From NCBI RefSeq assembly GCF_002564025.1, contig NZ_PDJH01000001.1:186001-250000 (forward strand): a stretch of DNA of 64,000 nucleotides, in the 5' to 3' direction. Within the stretch, counting starts at the first letter, position 1. Every line of letters begins with the position of its first letter. Below, piece by piece: positions 9,800 through 19,575 of the stretch. This stretch comes from Flavimobilis soli. Lineage in GTDB: Bacteria > Actinomycetota > Actinomycetes > Actinomycetales > Cellulomonadaceae. The notes under the pieces were generated by a model that worked only from the letters and a program-made list of their open reading frames with translations, did not search any database and was not told where the DNA came from. The position numbers and the translations under genes were made by a program.

Positions 9800-12700
9800 C
9801 TACACCGAGAAGTACTTAGCCTCCGGGTGGTGGAACACGAAGGCGTCCGTCGACTGCTCCGGGTGCAGCTGCAGCTCATCTGACAGCACGACCCCAGCCC
9901 GCTCGGCCCGCAGCAGCTCGACGACCTTCCGCCGGTCCTCCATGTCCGGGCACGCCGGGTACCCGAGCGAATAGCGCGCCCCGCGGTACTCGACCTTGAA
10001 CATCCCGTCCAAAGAAGCCGGATCTTCAGCCCCGAACCCGAGCTCCTCACGCACCCGCGCGTGCCAGTACTCCGCCAGCGACTCGGTCAGCTGCACCGAC
10101 AGCCCGTGCAGCTCGACATACTCGCGGTACTTGTTCTCCGCGAACAGCGCCGCCGTGAAGTCGTTCACGCGCGCGCCGATCGTCACGAGCTGCACGCCCA
10201 GCACGTCCACCTCGCCCGAGGAGCGCGGCCGCACGAAGTCCGCGAGGCACAGGTGCCGGTCCCGCCGCTGCCGCGGGAACGTGAACCGCATCCGCTCCGT
10301 GCCCGGCTCGCCGCCAGACCCGCCGTCGGGCCCGTCGTGGTGCAGCACCACCACGTCGTTGCCGTCCGAGTACGCGGGGAAGTAGCCGTACAGCACCGTC
10401 GGCTCGAACATCTCCTCCGCGACGATCCGGTCCAGCCACGCCCGCAGACGCGGCCGCCCTTCCGTCTCGACGAGCTCGTCATAACCGGGCCCGTCGGCTC
10501 GCGACGGCTTGAGCCCCCACTGACCCATGAACGTCGCCCGCTCGTCCAGGAACGCCGCATAGTCCGCGAGGCGGATGCCCTTGACGACGCGCGTGCCCCA
10601 GAACGGCGGCGTCGGCACCGGGTTGTCCATCGCGACGTCGGAGCGCGCCGGCAGGTCGGCGTCGTCCGTGAACGTCGGCGTCACGACGGCGTGGCGACGC
10701 TTCTTCAGCGGCGGCAGCCCGACGGCGTCGCGCGCCTCGCCCCGTGCGATACGCACGAGCGGCTCCATGAGCCGCAGCCCCTCGAACGCGTCCTTCGCGT
10801 ACCGCACCTCGCCCTCGTACAGGTCCGCGAGGTCGTCCTCCACATACGTGCGCGTCAGCGCCGCGCCGCCCAGGATCACCGGGTACTTGCCCGCCAGCCC
10901 GCGCGCATTGAGCTCGAGAAGGTTCTCCTTCATCACGAGCGTCGACTTCACCAGCAGCCCCGACATCCCGATCACGTCCGCGCCGTGCTCCTCGGCGGCG
11001 TCGATCATCGCGGAGATCGACTGCTTGATGCCGATGTTGATCACCGTGTAGCCGTTGTTCGTCAGGATGATGTCGACGAGGTTCTTGCCGATGTCGTGCA
11101 CGTCCCCGCGCACCGTCGCCAGCACGATCGTGCCCTTGCTCGCCGAGCCGCCCGACGCGTCGACGACCTTCTCCATGTGCGGCTCGAGGTACGCGACCGC
11201 CGTCTTCATCGTCTCCGCGGACTGCAGCACGAACGGCAGCTGCATCTCGCCCTTGCCGAACAGCTCACCGACCACCTTCATGCCCTCGAGCAGGTGGTCG
11301 TTGACGATGTCGAGCGCCTTCCACCCCTCCGCGAGCGCGGCGTCCAGGTCGTCGGACAGGCCCTTGAGCTCGCCGTCGACGATGCGACGCGCGAGACGCT
11401 CACCGAGGGGCAGCGCCGCGAGCTCGGCGGCGCGCTGGTCCTTCATCGACGCGGCGTCGACGCCGGAGAACAGGTCGAGCAGGTGCGCGAGCGGGTCATG
11501 CACGAGGTTCCCCGCGTCGTCGTAGCGCCGCCGGTCCCAGACGAGGTCGAGCGCGGCCTCGCGCTGCTCCGTCGGGATCTTCGCGAGCGGAAGGATCTTC
11601 GCCGCGTGCACGATCGCCGAGTCCAACCCCGCCTCGACGGCCTCGTGGAGGAACACCGAGTTGAGCACCGTGCGCGCGGCCGGGTTGAGGCCGAACGACA
11701 CGTTGGAGACGCCTAGCGTCGTGTGCACGCCCGGGTACTTCGCCTTGAGGGCGCGGATCGCCTCGATCGTCTCGATCGCGTCCCGGCGCGTCTCCTCCTG
11801 ACCCGTCGCGATCGGGAACGTGAGCGTGTCGACGATGATGTCCTCGACCGCCATGCCCCACGTGCCGACCAGGTCGTCGATGAGCCGGCTCGCGATCGCG
11901 ACCTTCGTCTCCGCCGTGCGCGCCTGCCCGTCCTCGTCGATCGTCAGCGCGATCACGGCCGCGCCGTGCTCCTTGACCAGCGGCATGATGCGGCCGTAGC
12001 GCGACGTCGGGCCGTCGCCGTCCTCGAAGTTCACGGAGTTCACGACGGCGCGCCCACCGACGAGCTCGAGCCCGGCGCGCAGCACCTCAGGCTCCGTGGA
12101 GTCCAGCACGAGCGGCAGCGTCGACGCCGACGCGAGGCGCGAGACGACCTCGCGCGCGTCCGCCGAACCGTCGCGGCCCACGTAGTCGACGCAGACGTCG
12201 AGCAGGTGCGCGCCGTCGCGCGTCTGGTCGCGCGCGATGCGCACGCACTCGTCCCACTCGCCCGCGAGCATCGCCTCACGGAACGCCTTCGAGCCGTTCG
12301 CGTTCGTGCGCTCACCGATCGCGAGGAAGCTCGCGTCCTGGTCGAAGTCCACGTGCGAGTACAGGCTCGCCACGCCCTGCTCAGGCTTCGGGTCCCGCAC
12401 GACGACGGGAGCCCCGCCCACCGCGTCGACGACGGCGCGCAGGTGCTCCGGCGTCGTGCCGCAACACCCGCCCACAAGGGACAGGCCGAACTCGCCGACG
12501 AACTGCTTGTGCGCCGCCGCGAGCTCCGCCGGGGAGAGCGGGTACTCCGCGCCGTGCTTGCCGAGAACGGGCAGGCCCGCGTTCGGCATGCAGGTCACGG
12601 GCACGGGGGAGTGCTTCGACAGGTGGCGCAGGTGCTCGCTCATCTCCGCCGGGCCCGTCGCGCAGTTGAGGCCGATCGCGTCGACGCCGAGCACGCGCAG

Positions 12701-13345
12701 CGTCGTCAGCGCTGCGCCGATCTCGGAGCCCATGAGCATCGTGCCCGTCGTCTCGACGGTCACCTGCGCGAAGATCAGCACGTGCGTTCCGAGGCGCTCC
12801 ATCGCGGCCTTCGCGCCGTTGATCGCGGCCTTCGCCTGCAGCAGGTCCTGCGCCGTCTCGATGAGCAGCGCGTCCGCGCCACCGCGCACCAGGCCCTCCG
12901 CCTGCAGCGAGAACGTGTCCTTGAGGTGCGCGTACGTCGTGTGGCCGAGGCTCGGCAGCTTGGTGCCCGGGCCCATCGAGCCGAGCACCCAGCGCTCCCG
13001 ACCGTCCGCAGCCGTGTGCTTCTCCGCGCTGCGCCGCGCGATCACCGCGCCCGCCTCCGCGAGCTCGGTGATGCGGTCGTCGATGTCGTAGTCCGACAGG
13101 TTGGACCAGTTCGCGCCGAACGTGTTCGTCTCGACGCAGTCCACGCCGACCGCGAAGTACGCGTCGTGCACCGACTCGACGACGTCAGGCCGCGTCACGT
13201 TGAGGATCTCGTTGCAGCCCTCGAGGTCCTGGAAGTCCGCGAGCGTCAGGTCGGCGGCCTGGAGCATTGTGCCCATCGCGCCGTCGGCCACGACGACCCG
13301 GCTGGCGAGGGCGGACTTCAAAGACTGGGCGCGCGCGGTCAGCAT
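9800..13345 (-). CDS. metH: Cobalamin-dependent methionine synthase
   Basis: MetH transfers a methyl group from 5-methyltetrahydrofolate to homocysteine through cobalamin. The 1181-residue length matches the full four-module enzyme. The homocysteine domain is N-terminal (VVADGAMGTMLQ; the zinc cysteines lie in LNCATGP and LVGGCCGTTPEHL). The pterin-binding domain starts at about 340 (IGERTNANGSKAF). The cobalamin domain has the axial-histidine motif GDVHDIGKNLV near residue 750. The C-terminal AdoMet reactivation domain runs to the end. ATG 13345 lies exactly 6 bases after the hexamer TAGACT (13352-13357, minus strand), so the mRNA is probably leaderless, which leaves no room for a cobalamin or SAM riboswitch. 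Confidence 0.97.
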   Translation of the reverse strand: MLTARAQSLKSALASRVVVADGAMGTMLQAADLTLADFQDLEGCNEILNVTRPDVVESVHDAYFAVGVDCVETNTFGANWSNLSDYDIDDRITELAEAGAVIARRSAEKHTAADGRERWVLGSMGPGTKLPSLGHTTYAHLKDTFSLQAEGLVRGGADALLIETAQDLLQAKAAINGAKAAMERLGTHVLIFAQVTVETTGTMLMGSEIGAALTTLRVLGVDAIGLNCATGPAEMSEHLRHLSKHSPVPVTCMPNAGLPVLGKHGAEYPLSPAELAAAHKQFVGEFGLSLVGGCCGTTPEHLRAVVDAVGGAPVVVRDPKPEQGVASLYSHVDFDQDASFLAIGERTNANGSKAFREAMLAGEWDECVRIARDQTRDGAHLLDVCVDYVGRDGSADAREVVSRLASASTLPLVLDSTEPEVLRAGLELVGGRAVVNSVNFEDGDGPTSRYGRIMPLVKEHGAAVIALTIDEDGQARTAETKVAIASRLIDDLVGTWGMAVEDIIVDTLTFPIATGQEETRRDAIETIEAIRALKAKYPGVHTTLGVSNVSFGLNPAARTVLNSVFLHEAVEAGLDSAIVHAAKILPLAKIPTEQREAALDLVWDRRRYDDAGNLVHDPLAHLLDLFSGVDAASMKDQRAAELAALPLGERLARRIVDGELKGLSDDLDAALAEGWKALDIVNDHLLEGMKVVGELFGKGEMQLPFVLQSAETMKTAVAYLEPHMEKVVDASGGSASKGTIVLATVRGDVHDIGKNLVDIILTNNGYTVINIGIKQSISAMIDAAEEHGADVIGMSGLLVKSTLVMKENLLELNARGLAGKYPVILGGAALTRTYVEDDLADLYEGEVRYAKDAFEGLRLMEPLVRIARGEARDAVGLPPLKKRRHAVVTPTFTDDADLPARSDVAMDNPVPTPPFWGTRVVKGIRLADYAAFLDERATFMGQWGLKPSRADGPGYDELVETEGRPRLRAWLDRIVAEEMFEPTVLYGYFPAYSDGNDVVVLHHDGPDGGSGGEPGTERMRFTFPRQRRDRHLCLADFVRPRSSGEVDVLGVQLVTIGARVNDFTAALFAENKYREYVELHGLSVQLTESLAEYWHARVREELGFGAEDPASLDGMFKVEYRGARYSLGYPACPDMEDRRKVVELLRAERAGVVLSDELQLHPEQSTDAFVFHHPEAKYFSV

Positions 13346-13351
13346 GCGGCG

Positions 13352-13357
13352 AGTCTA
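13352..13357 (-). promoter_or_regulatory. Putative -10 element for leaderless metH
   Basis: TAGACT on the minus strand, 6 bases before ATG 13345, matches the actinobacterial TAnnnT -10 consensus. The same TAGACT plus 6-base spacing precedes the GuaB1-type gene at 41596. No Shine-Dalgarno sequence is present between it and the start. Confidence 0.6.
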
Positions 13358-13461
13358 GGACCGCCTCCTGAAAATGAGACGCGGTGTCCACGGGGCGTCT
13401 CACGAGGTGCCGGAGCCGCGAGAAGACGCCACCTGTTGGCGCCGCCCGCCGTCACGAACGC

Positions 13462-13492
13462 GCGAGGGCCGGACTACAGGGCCGGCCCTCGC
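13462..13492 (-). terminator. Terminator hairpin downstream of parC
   Basis: GCGAGGGCCGG (13462-13472) pairs perfectly with CCGGCCCTCGC (13482-13492) around a 9-base loop. It lies 20 bases after the parC stop and upstream of the metH promoter, so it should separate the two minus-strand units. There is no U-tract, as is common in high-GC actinobacteria. Confidence 0.7.
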
Positions 13493-13511
13493 CGCTAGTT
13501 CACGAGCTCGT

Positions 13512-15974
13512 TCAGCCGATCGCGTGCACCGGCGCCGCGAGCGGCGTCCCCGAACCGTCGCGACGCTCGTCGACGTCCGGCAGCGTGAGCGCCTGACCAC
13601 CCGAGCCGACGGCGTGCGGCGGGTTCGGCCCGACCCACGCCATGATCAGGGTGTCCTCGCCCTTGAGGAAGCGGTGCGAGCGAACGCCTCCTGTCGCGCG
13701 GCCCTTCGACGGGTACGCGGTGTACGGCGTGACCTTGGCGGCGCCCGTCTCGGTCCCCGGCAGCGCGGAGGAGGAGCCGGACACGGTGACGACCGACGTC
13801 GTCGGCGCGAGGCCCGCGGGGACGACGCCGAAGAACTTCACCTGGGCGCCGTCGTCGAGCCGGATACCGGCCATGCCGCCGGCCGCGCGGCCCTGCGGGC
13901 GCACGAGCGACGCGGAGTAGTGCAGCAGCGACGCGTCGGACGAGAGGAAGACGAGGTCGTCGTCGTCCGTGCACGCGCCAGCCCCGACAACCTCGTCGCC
14001 GTCCTTGAGCGTGATGACCTCCCACGAGTCGCGGTTCGGCGCGTCGTCACGCGCGACGCGCTTGACGACGCCGTCACGCGTACCGAGCACGATCGTCGGC
14101 GCGAACGAGTCGAGGGACACGAGCGTGAGCACGCGCTCTCCCGCCTCGAGGTCCACGATCTCCGAGACGGGCACGCCGCCCGCGAGCGACGGCGCGGCGC
14201 CGGTCGGGGGGAGGGTCGGCAGGTCGAGCACGTCGACGCGGATCACGCGGCCCCGGTTGGTCACCGCGCCGACCTGGCCGCGCGCGGTGCACGCGACCGC
14301 TGCGGACAGCGCGTCGTGGGCGCGGCGCTCGTCGTCGCGCACGGGTTCGTCACCCGTCGCGGTCCGCGCGAGCAGGTCCGTCCCCGAGAGCAGCACCCAG
14401 CAGGGGGAGTCCTCGACCTCGAGCGGCACGGCGGACGACGGCGCCCCCTTCGCACCCGTGAGGGCGGTACCGCCCGCGGACTCGAGCAGGACCGTGCGAC
14501 GCGGCGTGCCGTACGCCTTCGCGACGGCCGCCATCTCGTCGGAGACGACGTTCAGCAGGCGCGTCTCGCTCGCGAGGATCTCCTCGAGCTCGGCGATCTC
14601 CGCACGCAGCGCCGCCTGCTCAGTCTCGAGCTCGACGCGCGAGAACTTCGTCAGACGACGCAGCCGCAGCTCGAGGATGTACTCCGCCTGCGGCTCGGAC
14701 AGGTCGAACACCGTGCGCAGGCGCGACTTCGCGACCTCCGAGTCGTCCGAGGAGCGGATGACCTGGATGACCTCGTCGATGTCGATGATCGCGATGAGCA
14801 GACCGTCGACGAGGTGCAGGCGCTCCTGGCGCCGCGCCAGCCGGTACGTGCAGCGGCGACGCACGACGTCGACACGGTGGTCCACCCACACGCGCAGCAG
14901 CTCGCGCAGCCCGAGCGTGCGCGGCTGACCGTCGACGAGCGCGACGTTGTTGATGCCGAACGAGTCCTCCATCGGCGTGTACTTGTACAGCTGCTCGAGC
15001 ACGGCCTCCGGGTTGAACCCGTTCTTCACCTCGATGACGAGGCGCAGGCCGTTCTGGCGGTCCGTGAGGTCCAGCACCGAGGTGATACCGGAGAGCTTCT
15101 TGGACTGCACGCCCTCCTTGATCTTCTCGATGACCTTCTCGGGGCCCACGAGGTACGGCAGCTCGGTGACGACGATGCCCTTGCGGCGCGGCGTGACGTT
15201 CTCGATGCGCGCCGTCGCACGCGTCTTGAACGAGCCGCGGCCCGTGCGGTACGCGTCGCGGATGCCGTCGAGGCCGACGATCTTGCCTCCGCCGGGCAGG
15301 TCCGGGCCGGGCACGAAGCGCATGAGCTCCTCGAGGTCCGCGTCCGGGTGCTTGATCAGGTGCCGCGCCGCCGTGACGACCTCGACGAGGTTGTGCGGCG
15401 CCATGTTCGTCGCCATGCCGACCGCGATGCCGGACGACCCGTTGACGAGCAGGTTCGGGATCGACGCCGGCAGCACCTCGGGCTGCTGCAGCTTGTTGTC
15501 GTAGTTCGGCACGAAGTCGACGACGTCCTCGCCGAGGTCCGCGGTCATCGCCATCGCGGCGCTCGCGAGACGCGCCTCCGTGTAGCGGGCGGCCGCGGGG
15601 CCGTCGTCGAGCGAGCCGAAGTTGCCGTGCCCGTCGACGAGCGGCAGGCGCAGCGTGAAGTCCTGCGTCAGGCGCACGAGCGCGTCGTAGATCGCCGAGT
15701 CGCCGTGCGGGTGGAGCTTTCCCATCACCTCGCCGACGACGCGCGCCGACTTCACGTACGGGCGGTCGGGGCGCAGCCCCATGTCGGCCATCTGGAAGAG
15801 GATGCGCCGCTGCACGGGCTTGAGACCGTCGCGCGCGTCCGGCAGGGCGCGCGCGTAGATGACGGAGTAGGCGTACTCGAGGAACGAGCCCTCCATCTCC
15901 GCCGTGACGTCGATGTCGACGATCTTCTCGGTGAAGTCGTCGGCGGCGTCGGTGGGCGTGGTCTTGCGTGCCAT
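13512..15974 (-). CDS. parC: DNA topoisomerase IV subunit A (ParC)
   Basis: This is the 820-residue breakage-reunion subunit of the type IIA topoisomerase that decatenates daughter chromosomes. Visible marks are PVQRRIL, the quinolone-region segment [13 protein letters not shown] at about 88-100, and the catalytic tyrosine at residue 131 in [11 protein letters not shown]-terminal beta-pinwheel region follows, with [13 protein letters not shown] canonical GyrA box (QRRGGKG) is not seen, which favours ParC over GyrA. The start is ATG 15974 ([14 protein letters not shown]); the longer open frame upstream encodes a non-homologous Arg-rich tail. The parE partner is not in the window. Confidence 0.92.
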   Translation of the reverse strand: MARKTTPTDAADDFTEKIVDIDVTAEMEGSFLEYAYSVIYARALPDARDGLKPVQRRILFQMADMGLRPDRPYVKSARVVGEVMGKLHPHGDSAIYDALVRLTQDFTLRLPLVDGHGNFGSLDDGPAAARYTEARLASAAMAMTADLGEDVVDFVPNYDNKLQQPEVLPASIPNLLVNGSSGIAVGMATNMAPHNLVEVVTAARHLIKHPDADLEELMRFVPGPDLPGGGKIVGLDGIRDAYRTGRGSFKTRATARIENVTPRRKGIVVTELPYLVGPEKVIEKIKEGVQSKKLSGITSVLDLTDRQNGLRLVIEVKNGFNPEAVLEQLYKYTPMEDSFGINNVALVDGQPRTLGLRELLRVWVDHRVDVVRRRCTYRLARRQERLHLVDGLLIAIIDIDEVIQVIRSSDDSEVAKSRLRTVFDLSEPQAEYILELRLRRLTKFSRVELETEQAALRAEIAELEEILASETRLLNVVSDEMAAVAKAYGTPRRTVLLESAGGTALTGAKGAPSSAVPLEVEDSPCWVLLSGTDLLARTATGDEPVRDDERRAHDALSAAVACTARGQVGAVTNRGRVIRVDVLDLPTLPPTGAAPSLAGGVPVSEIVDLEAGERVLTLVSLDSFAPTIVLGTRDGVVKRVARDDAPNRDSWEVITLKDGDEVVGAGACTDDDDLVFLSSDASLLHYSASLVRPQGRAAGGMAGIRLDDGAQVKFFGVVPAGLAPTTSVVTVSGSSSALPGTETGAAKVTPYTAYPSKGRATGGVRSHRFLKGEDTLIMAWVGPNPPHAVGSGGQALTLPDVDERRDGSGTPLAAPVHAIG

Positions 15975-16135
15975 GTGGCGGTGCGCTCCGTGCTTCTCGC
16001 GGGACGGGGATCTGGTCCATTGTCGCCGCCGCACGCCGATGCTCGGGCACAGGCACGCCGTAAGGGCAGGGCCATGCAGAGAGAGCCGGACCATGCCGAA
16101 CCGGCCCACCCGCCCCGAACCGTCGTCGCACGCCC

Positions 16136-16141
16136 TAGCCT
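16136..16141 (+). promoter_or_regulatory. Putative -10 element, leaderless start of the Pat-like gene
   Basis: TAGCCT lies 6 bases upstream of GTG 16148 with no ribosome-binding site between. The spacing is the one repeated through the window for apparently leaderless genes. Confidence 0.55.
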
Positions 16142-16147
16142 GGGATC

Positions 16148-18943
16148 GTGACCGACGACGCGCACGAGACACCCGCGAGCGCCTACCCGCTCGCGTGGGA
16201 GGCGGACGTCATCCTGCGGGACGGGTCGACGACGCACGTCCGCCCGATCCGCCCCGAGGACGCCGACGCGCTGCAGGCGTTCCACGTCGCCCAGTCCGAG
16301 CGCTCGATCTACTTCCGGTTCTTCGCGCCCCTGCCGCGCCTGCCCGAGAAGGACCTCGAGCGCTTCACGCACGTCGACCACGTCGACCGCGCCGCTCTCG
16401 TCGCGGTCGCGTCGCCGCGCGACGGCGAGGACACGGGGGAGCGCATCATCGGCGTCGCGCGCTACGACCGCACGGGCCCCGACAGCGCCGAGGTCGCGTT
16501 CAACATCGCCGACTCCGTCCAAGGGCGCGGCCTGGGCTCCGTGCTCCTCGAGCACATCGCCGCCGCCGCCCGCGAGCGCGGCATCCGCCACTTCTCCGCC
16601 GAGGTGCTGCCGCAGAACACGCGCATGCTCGCCGTCTTCCGCGAGGCCGGGTACGACCTGACCCAGCGCCTCGAGGACGAGGTGTACACGGTGACGATCG
16701 ACCTCGACCCGACCGAGCGCTCGCGGTCGGTCATGGCGGAGCGGGAACGGCGCGCCGAGGCGCGCAGCATCTCGACGCTGTTCGACGTCGCGTCGGTCGT
16801 GGTCGTCGCGTCGCCGACGACGCAGCCCGGGTCGGCGGACGCGCAGATGATCGAGCGGGCGATCGAGGCGCTCGTCGCCTCGCGTGCACTCACCCAGCGC
16901 GCGACCGACGGCGACGGGCCGCAGCGGCCCCGTATCGACGTCGTCGGCCTGCCGCCCGCCGCGCGGCTGTGGTCGACCGACGAGGTGACGTACCACGAGA
17001 GTCTCGCCGCGCTCGCGGACGTCCGCGAGGGCGACGCGCCCGACGACGGGCGCGGCCCCCTCGCCGTGCTCGCCGCGCCGCCCGAGGAGGCCGTCGCGGC
17101 CGTGCCCGGGCTCGCGCGACTGCGCACGCACGCGCTGCTGCTCTTCTCGGAAGGCTTCGCCGAGGTGGGCCCGGAGGGCCTCGAACGCCAGCGCGCCCTG
17201 CTGCGCGCCGCCCGCACCGCCGGCATGCGCGTCGTCGGCCCCGGCTCCTACGGACTCCTGCGCGCCTCCGCCGACGTGACGATCAACGCGACCCTCGCGA
17301 CCGTCCCGCCACCACCCGGACGCATCGGAGTGTTCTGCCAGTCTGCGCCCACCGCCGTCACGCTCCTCGCGACGATCGCCCGGCGCGGACTCGGCCTGTC
17401 GAGCTTCCTGTCCGCAGGCAACCGCGCCGACGTCTCCGGCAACGACCTCATGCAGTACTGGCACGAGGACGACGACACCCACGTCGCCTGCCTCTTCCTC
17501 GAGTCGATCGGCAACCCGCGCAAGTTCTCCCGCATCGCCCGCCGTCTCTCCGCCCGCAAGCCGGTCGTCGTCGTCACCGCCGGCCGCTCCGGCCAGGTCG
17601 TCCCGCCGGGCCACGCCGTCCGGCCCACCCTCGCGCCGCGGCGCACCCTCGACGAGATGCTTCGCCAGTCCGGCGTCATCCGCGCCGAGAACACGCACGA
17701 GATGATGGACGTCGCCCAGCTCCTCGACACCCAGCCCCTGCCCCCGGGCAGGCGCGTCGGCATCGTCGCGTCCTCGGCCGCGCTCGCGGCCCTCGTCGCC
17801 GAGGCGGCCGCCGCGAACGGCCTCGCCGTCCTGCCGCGCACAGGCGTCGTCGCGGAGGGCGACGACGCGGCCCAGGCCGCGCGCGTCGTCGACGAGGTGT
17901 TCGACGCCGAGTGCGACGCCGTCGTCGTCGTCGACATCCCCGTGCTCGGGGGAGCGGACCGCCCGCTCGCGCGCGCTGCCGCCGAGGCCGCCGCCCGCAC
18001 CGGGCGGACGACCGTCGCGAGCGTCCTCGGCCGCCACGGCCTCGTCGACGAGCTCGCCGCGACCAACCCGGACGGCACGACCGTCCACGTCCCCGCCTAC
18101 GCGACGCCCGAGGATGCCGTCCGTGCCCTCGGTGCCGTCGCCCGCTACGCCGCGTGGCGCCGCGACGGCTTCGGCACCTTCGCCCAGCCCGAGGCCGACA
18201 CCGACCGCGCCCAGGACCTCGTCGACGCGTGGCTCGCCGACGCGTCCGCCGGCACCGACCTCACCCTCGACGCCGCGCGCGTCGACGAGCTCCTCGGCTG
18301 CTACGGCCTCACCGTCGTCCCCGTGCGCACCGTCGGCTCCGCCGACGAGGCCGTCGCCGCCGCCGACGAGCTCGGTTGGCCCGTCGCCCTCAAGAGCACG
18401 GCCGAGGCCCTGCGCCACCGCGCCGACCTCGGCGGCGTCCGCCTCGGCCTCACCGACGCCACCGAGCTGCGCACCGCCTACGCCGCCATGGCCGCCGAGA
18501 CCGAGCGCCTCCTCGGCGAGGCCGCACCCCTCGACGTGCAGACCATGGTCACCGGGGGAGTAGCGTGCGTCGTCCGCTCGACCGAGGACCCGCTCTTCGG
18601 CCCCGTCGTCTCCTTCGGCCTCGCCGGGGACGCGACCGACCTCCTCGCCGACGTCTCCTACGGCATCCCGCCCCTGACCGACCGCGACGTCTCCGACATG
18701 GTCCGCTCCCTGCGCGCCGCACCGCGCCTGTTCGGCTACCGCGGCATCGGCCCCATGGACGTCCCCGCGATCGAGGACGTCCTCGCCCGCGTCGCCCGCC
18801 TCGCCGACGACGTCCCCGAGCTTCGGGCGCTCGAGCTGTACCCCGTCGTCGTCTCCCCGCACGGGGCGCACGTCCTCGCCGCCCGCGCGACGCTCGCCCA
18901 CGGGCAGCGCCCCGACGAGTCCAGACGCGCGATGCCCGGCTGA
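16148..18943 (+). CDS. GNAT acetyltransferase fused to an ADP-forming acyl-CoA synthetase-like protein (Pat-like)
   Basis: This is a 931-residue fusion. Residues about 20-190 are a GNAT domain with the acetyl-CoA loop VQGRGLGSVLLEH at about 124-136. A CoA-binding Rossmann domain, a succinyl-CoA-ligase-like domain and a C-terminal ATP-grasp segment (about 690-930) follow. Such fusions resemble protein lysine acetyltransferases of the Pat type, in which the ligase half usually serves as a regulatory module. In true acetyl-CoA synthetases the phosphorylated histidine sits in an SHTGxLAG-like loop. Here the corresponding stretch reads PPGHAVRPTL, so a His is present but its surroundings have diverged. 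A regulatory rather than catalytic ligase half is my inference. Confidence 0.85.
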   Translation: MTDDAHETPASAYPLAWEADVILRDGSTTHVRPIRPEDADALQAFHVAQSERSIYFRFFAPLPRLPEKDLERFTHVDHVDRAALVAVASPRDGEDTGERIIGVARYDRTGPDSAEVAFNIADSVQGRGLGSVLLEHIAAAARERGIRHFSAEVLPQNTRMLAVFREAGYDLTQRLEDEVYTVTIDLDPTERSRSVMAERERRAEARSISTLFDVASVVVVASPTTQPGSADAQMIERAIEALVASRALTQRATDGDGPQRPRIDVVGLPPAARLWSTDEVTYHESLAALADVREGDAPDDGRGPLAVLAAPPEEAVAAVPGLARLRTHALLLFSEGFAEVGPEGLERQRALLRAARTAGMRVVGPGSYGLLRASADVTINATLATVPPPPGRIGVFCQSAPTAVTLLATIARRGLGLSSFLSAGNRADVSGNDLMQYWHEDDDTHVACLFLESIGNPRKFSRIARRLSARKPVVVVTAGRSGQVVPPGHAVRPTLAPRRTLDEMLRQSGVIRAENTHEMMDVAQLLDTQPLPPGRRVGIVASSAALAALVAEAAAANGLAVLPRTGVVAEGDDAAQAARVVDEVFDAECDAVVVVDIPVLGGADRPLARAAAEAAARTGRTTVASVLGRHGLVDELAATNPDGTTVHVPAYATPEDAVRALGAVARYAAWRRDGFGTFAQPEADTDRAQDLVDAWLADASAGTDLTLDAARVDELLGCYGLTVVPVRTVGSADEAVAAADELGWPVALKSTAEALRHRADLGGVRLGLTDATELRTAYAAMAAETERLLGEAAPLDVQTMVTGGVACVVRSTEDPLFGPVVSFGLAGDATDLLADVSYGIPPLTDRDVSDMVRSLRAAPRLFGYRGIGPMDVPAIEDVLARVARLADDVPELRALELYPVVVSPHGAHVLAARATLAHGQRPDESRRAMPG

Positions 18944-18981
18944 TCCACCAGCCACCCGGCACGGGATGGGACAATAGAGGG

Positions 18982-19575
18982 GTGTCTGCTGCCACCCACG
19001 CCCACTCCGACCGTCGCGACGTCCTGCGCTCCGAGCTGCACCGCGCCGGGTACTACCCCGAGCTCGTCATGGACGTGGTCGACGGCGCGCTCGCAGGCGA
19101 GGAGGTCGTCGCGCACCTCGTGCACGCCGAGACGACCTTCGCGACCGCCGAGGTGCGCCGCCACGTCACCGTCCTCGTCATGACGCCGACGCGGCTCGTG
19201 TCCGCGCACGTCGACGACGAGCCTGCCGACGAGCACCACCCCGTCGCGTCCGCAGCGGCGACGACCGAGGTGCTGCCGCTCAGCGCGGTCCGCTCCGTCT
19301 CCGTCACGCAGTTCGTCGCGTCGCCCGCGCAGCACGTCCCCGGCACGCTGCCCTACGAGGTGACGATCGCGATCGGCTGGGGCGCGGTCAGCCGCATCGA
19401 CCTCGAGCCTGCCGCCTGCCCGGACCCGAACTGCGACGCCGACCACGGCCTCACCGGCACCATGACGCCCGACGACATGATCGTGCGCGTCAGCGCCCAG
19501 GCCGAGGGTGAGGAGGCCGTGCGCGCGGCGCTCACCTTCGCGGGGCAGCTCTCCGCGGCGACGGGACGCGCATGA
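18982..19575 (+). CDS. DUF5998 family protein
   Basis: This 197-residue soluble protein of unknown function is conserved in actinobacteria, commonly next to a phosphodiesterase and sepH as here. The N-terminal part, RSELHRAGYYPELVMDVVDGAL, is helical. The middle is beta-rich, and a CPDPNC pair of cysteines lies around residues 155-160. The GTG start lies 6 bases after GACAAT (18970-18975), which suggests a leaderless transcript. The stop overlaps the next gene as ATGA, so the two are probably co-translated. The family name is from memory of the neighbourhood and sequence style. Confidence 0.75.
   Translation: MSAATHAHSDRRDVLRSELHRAGYYPELVMDVVDGALAGEEVVAHLVHAETTFATAEVRRHVTVLVMTPTRLVSAHVDDEPADEHHPVASAAATTEVLPLSAVRSVSVTQFVASPAQHVPGTLPYEVTIAIGWGAVSRIDLEPAACPDPNCDADHGLTGTMTPDDMIVRVSAQAEGEEAVRAALTFAGQLSAATGRA

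Noticed and set aside
13346..13511. Cobalamin or SAM riboswitch upstream of metH
   Set aside because: A good -10 hexamer lies 6 bases before the ATG, leaving no leader. The only structure in the gap is the parC terminator hairpin. No B12-box or SAM-box sequence was seen.
15752..19575. Very long open frames antisense or out of frame to parC and the Pat-like gene (for example 1067 codons on the minus strand and 1223 codons on the plus strand)
   Set aside because: They are Arg/Gly/Ala/Asp-rich low-complexity translations that mirror the codon bias of the real genes. High GC removes stop codons. The true frames have clear family motifs.
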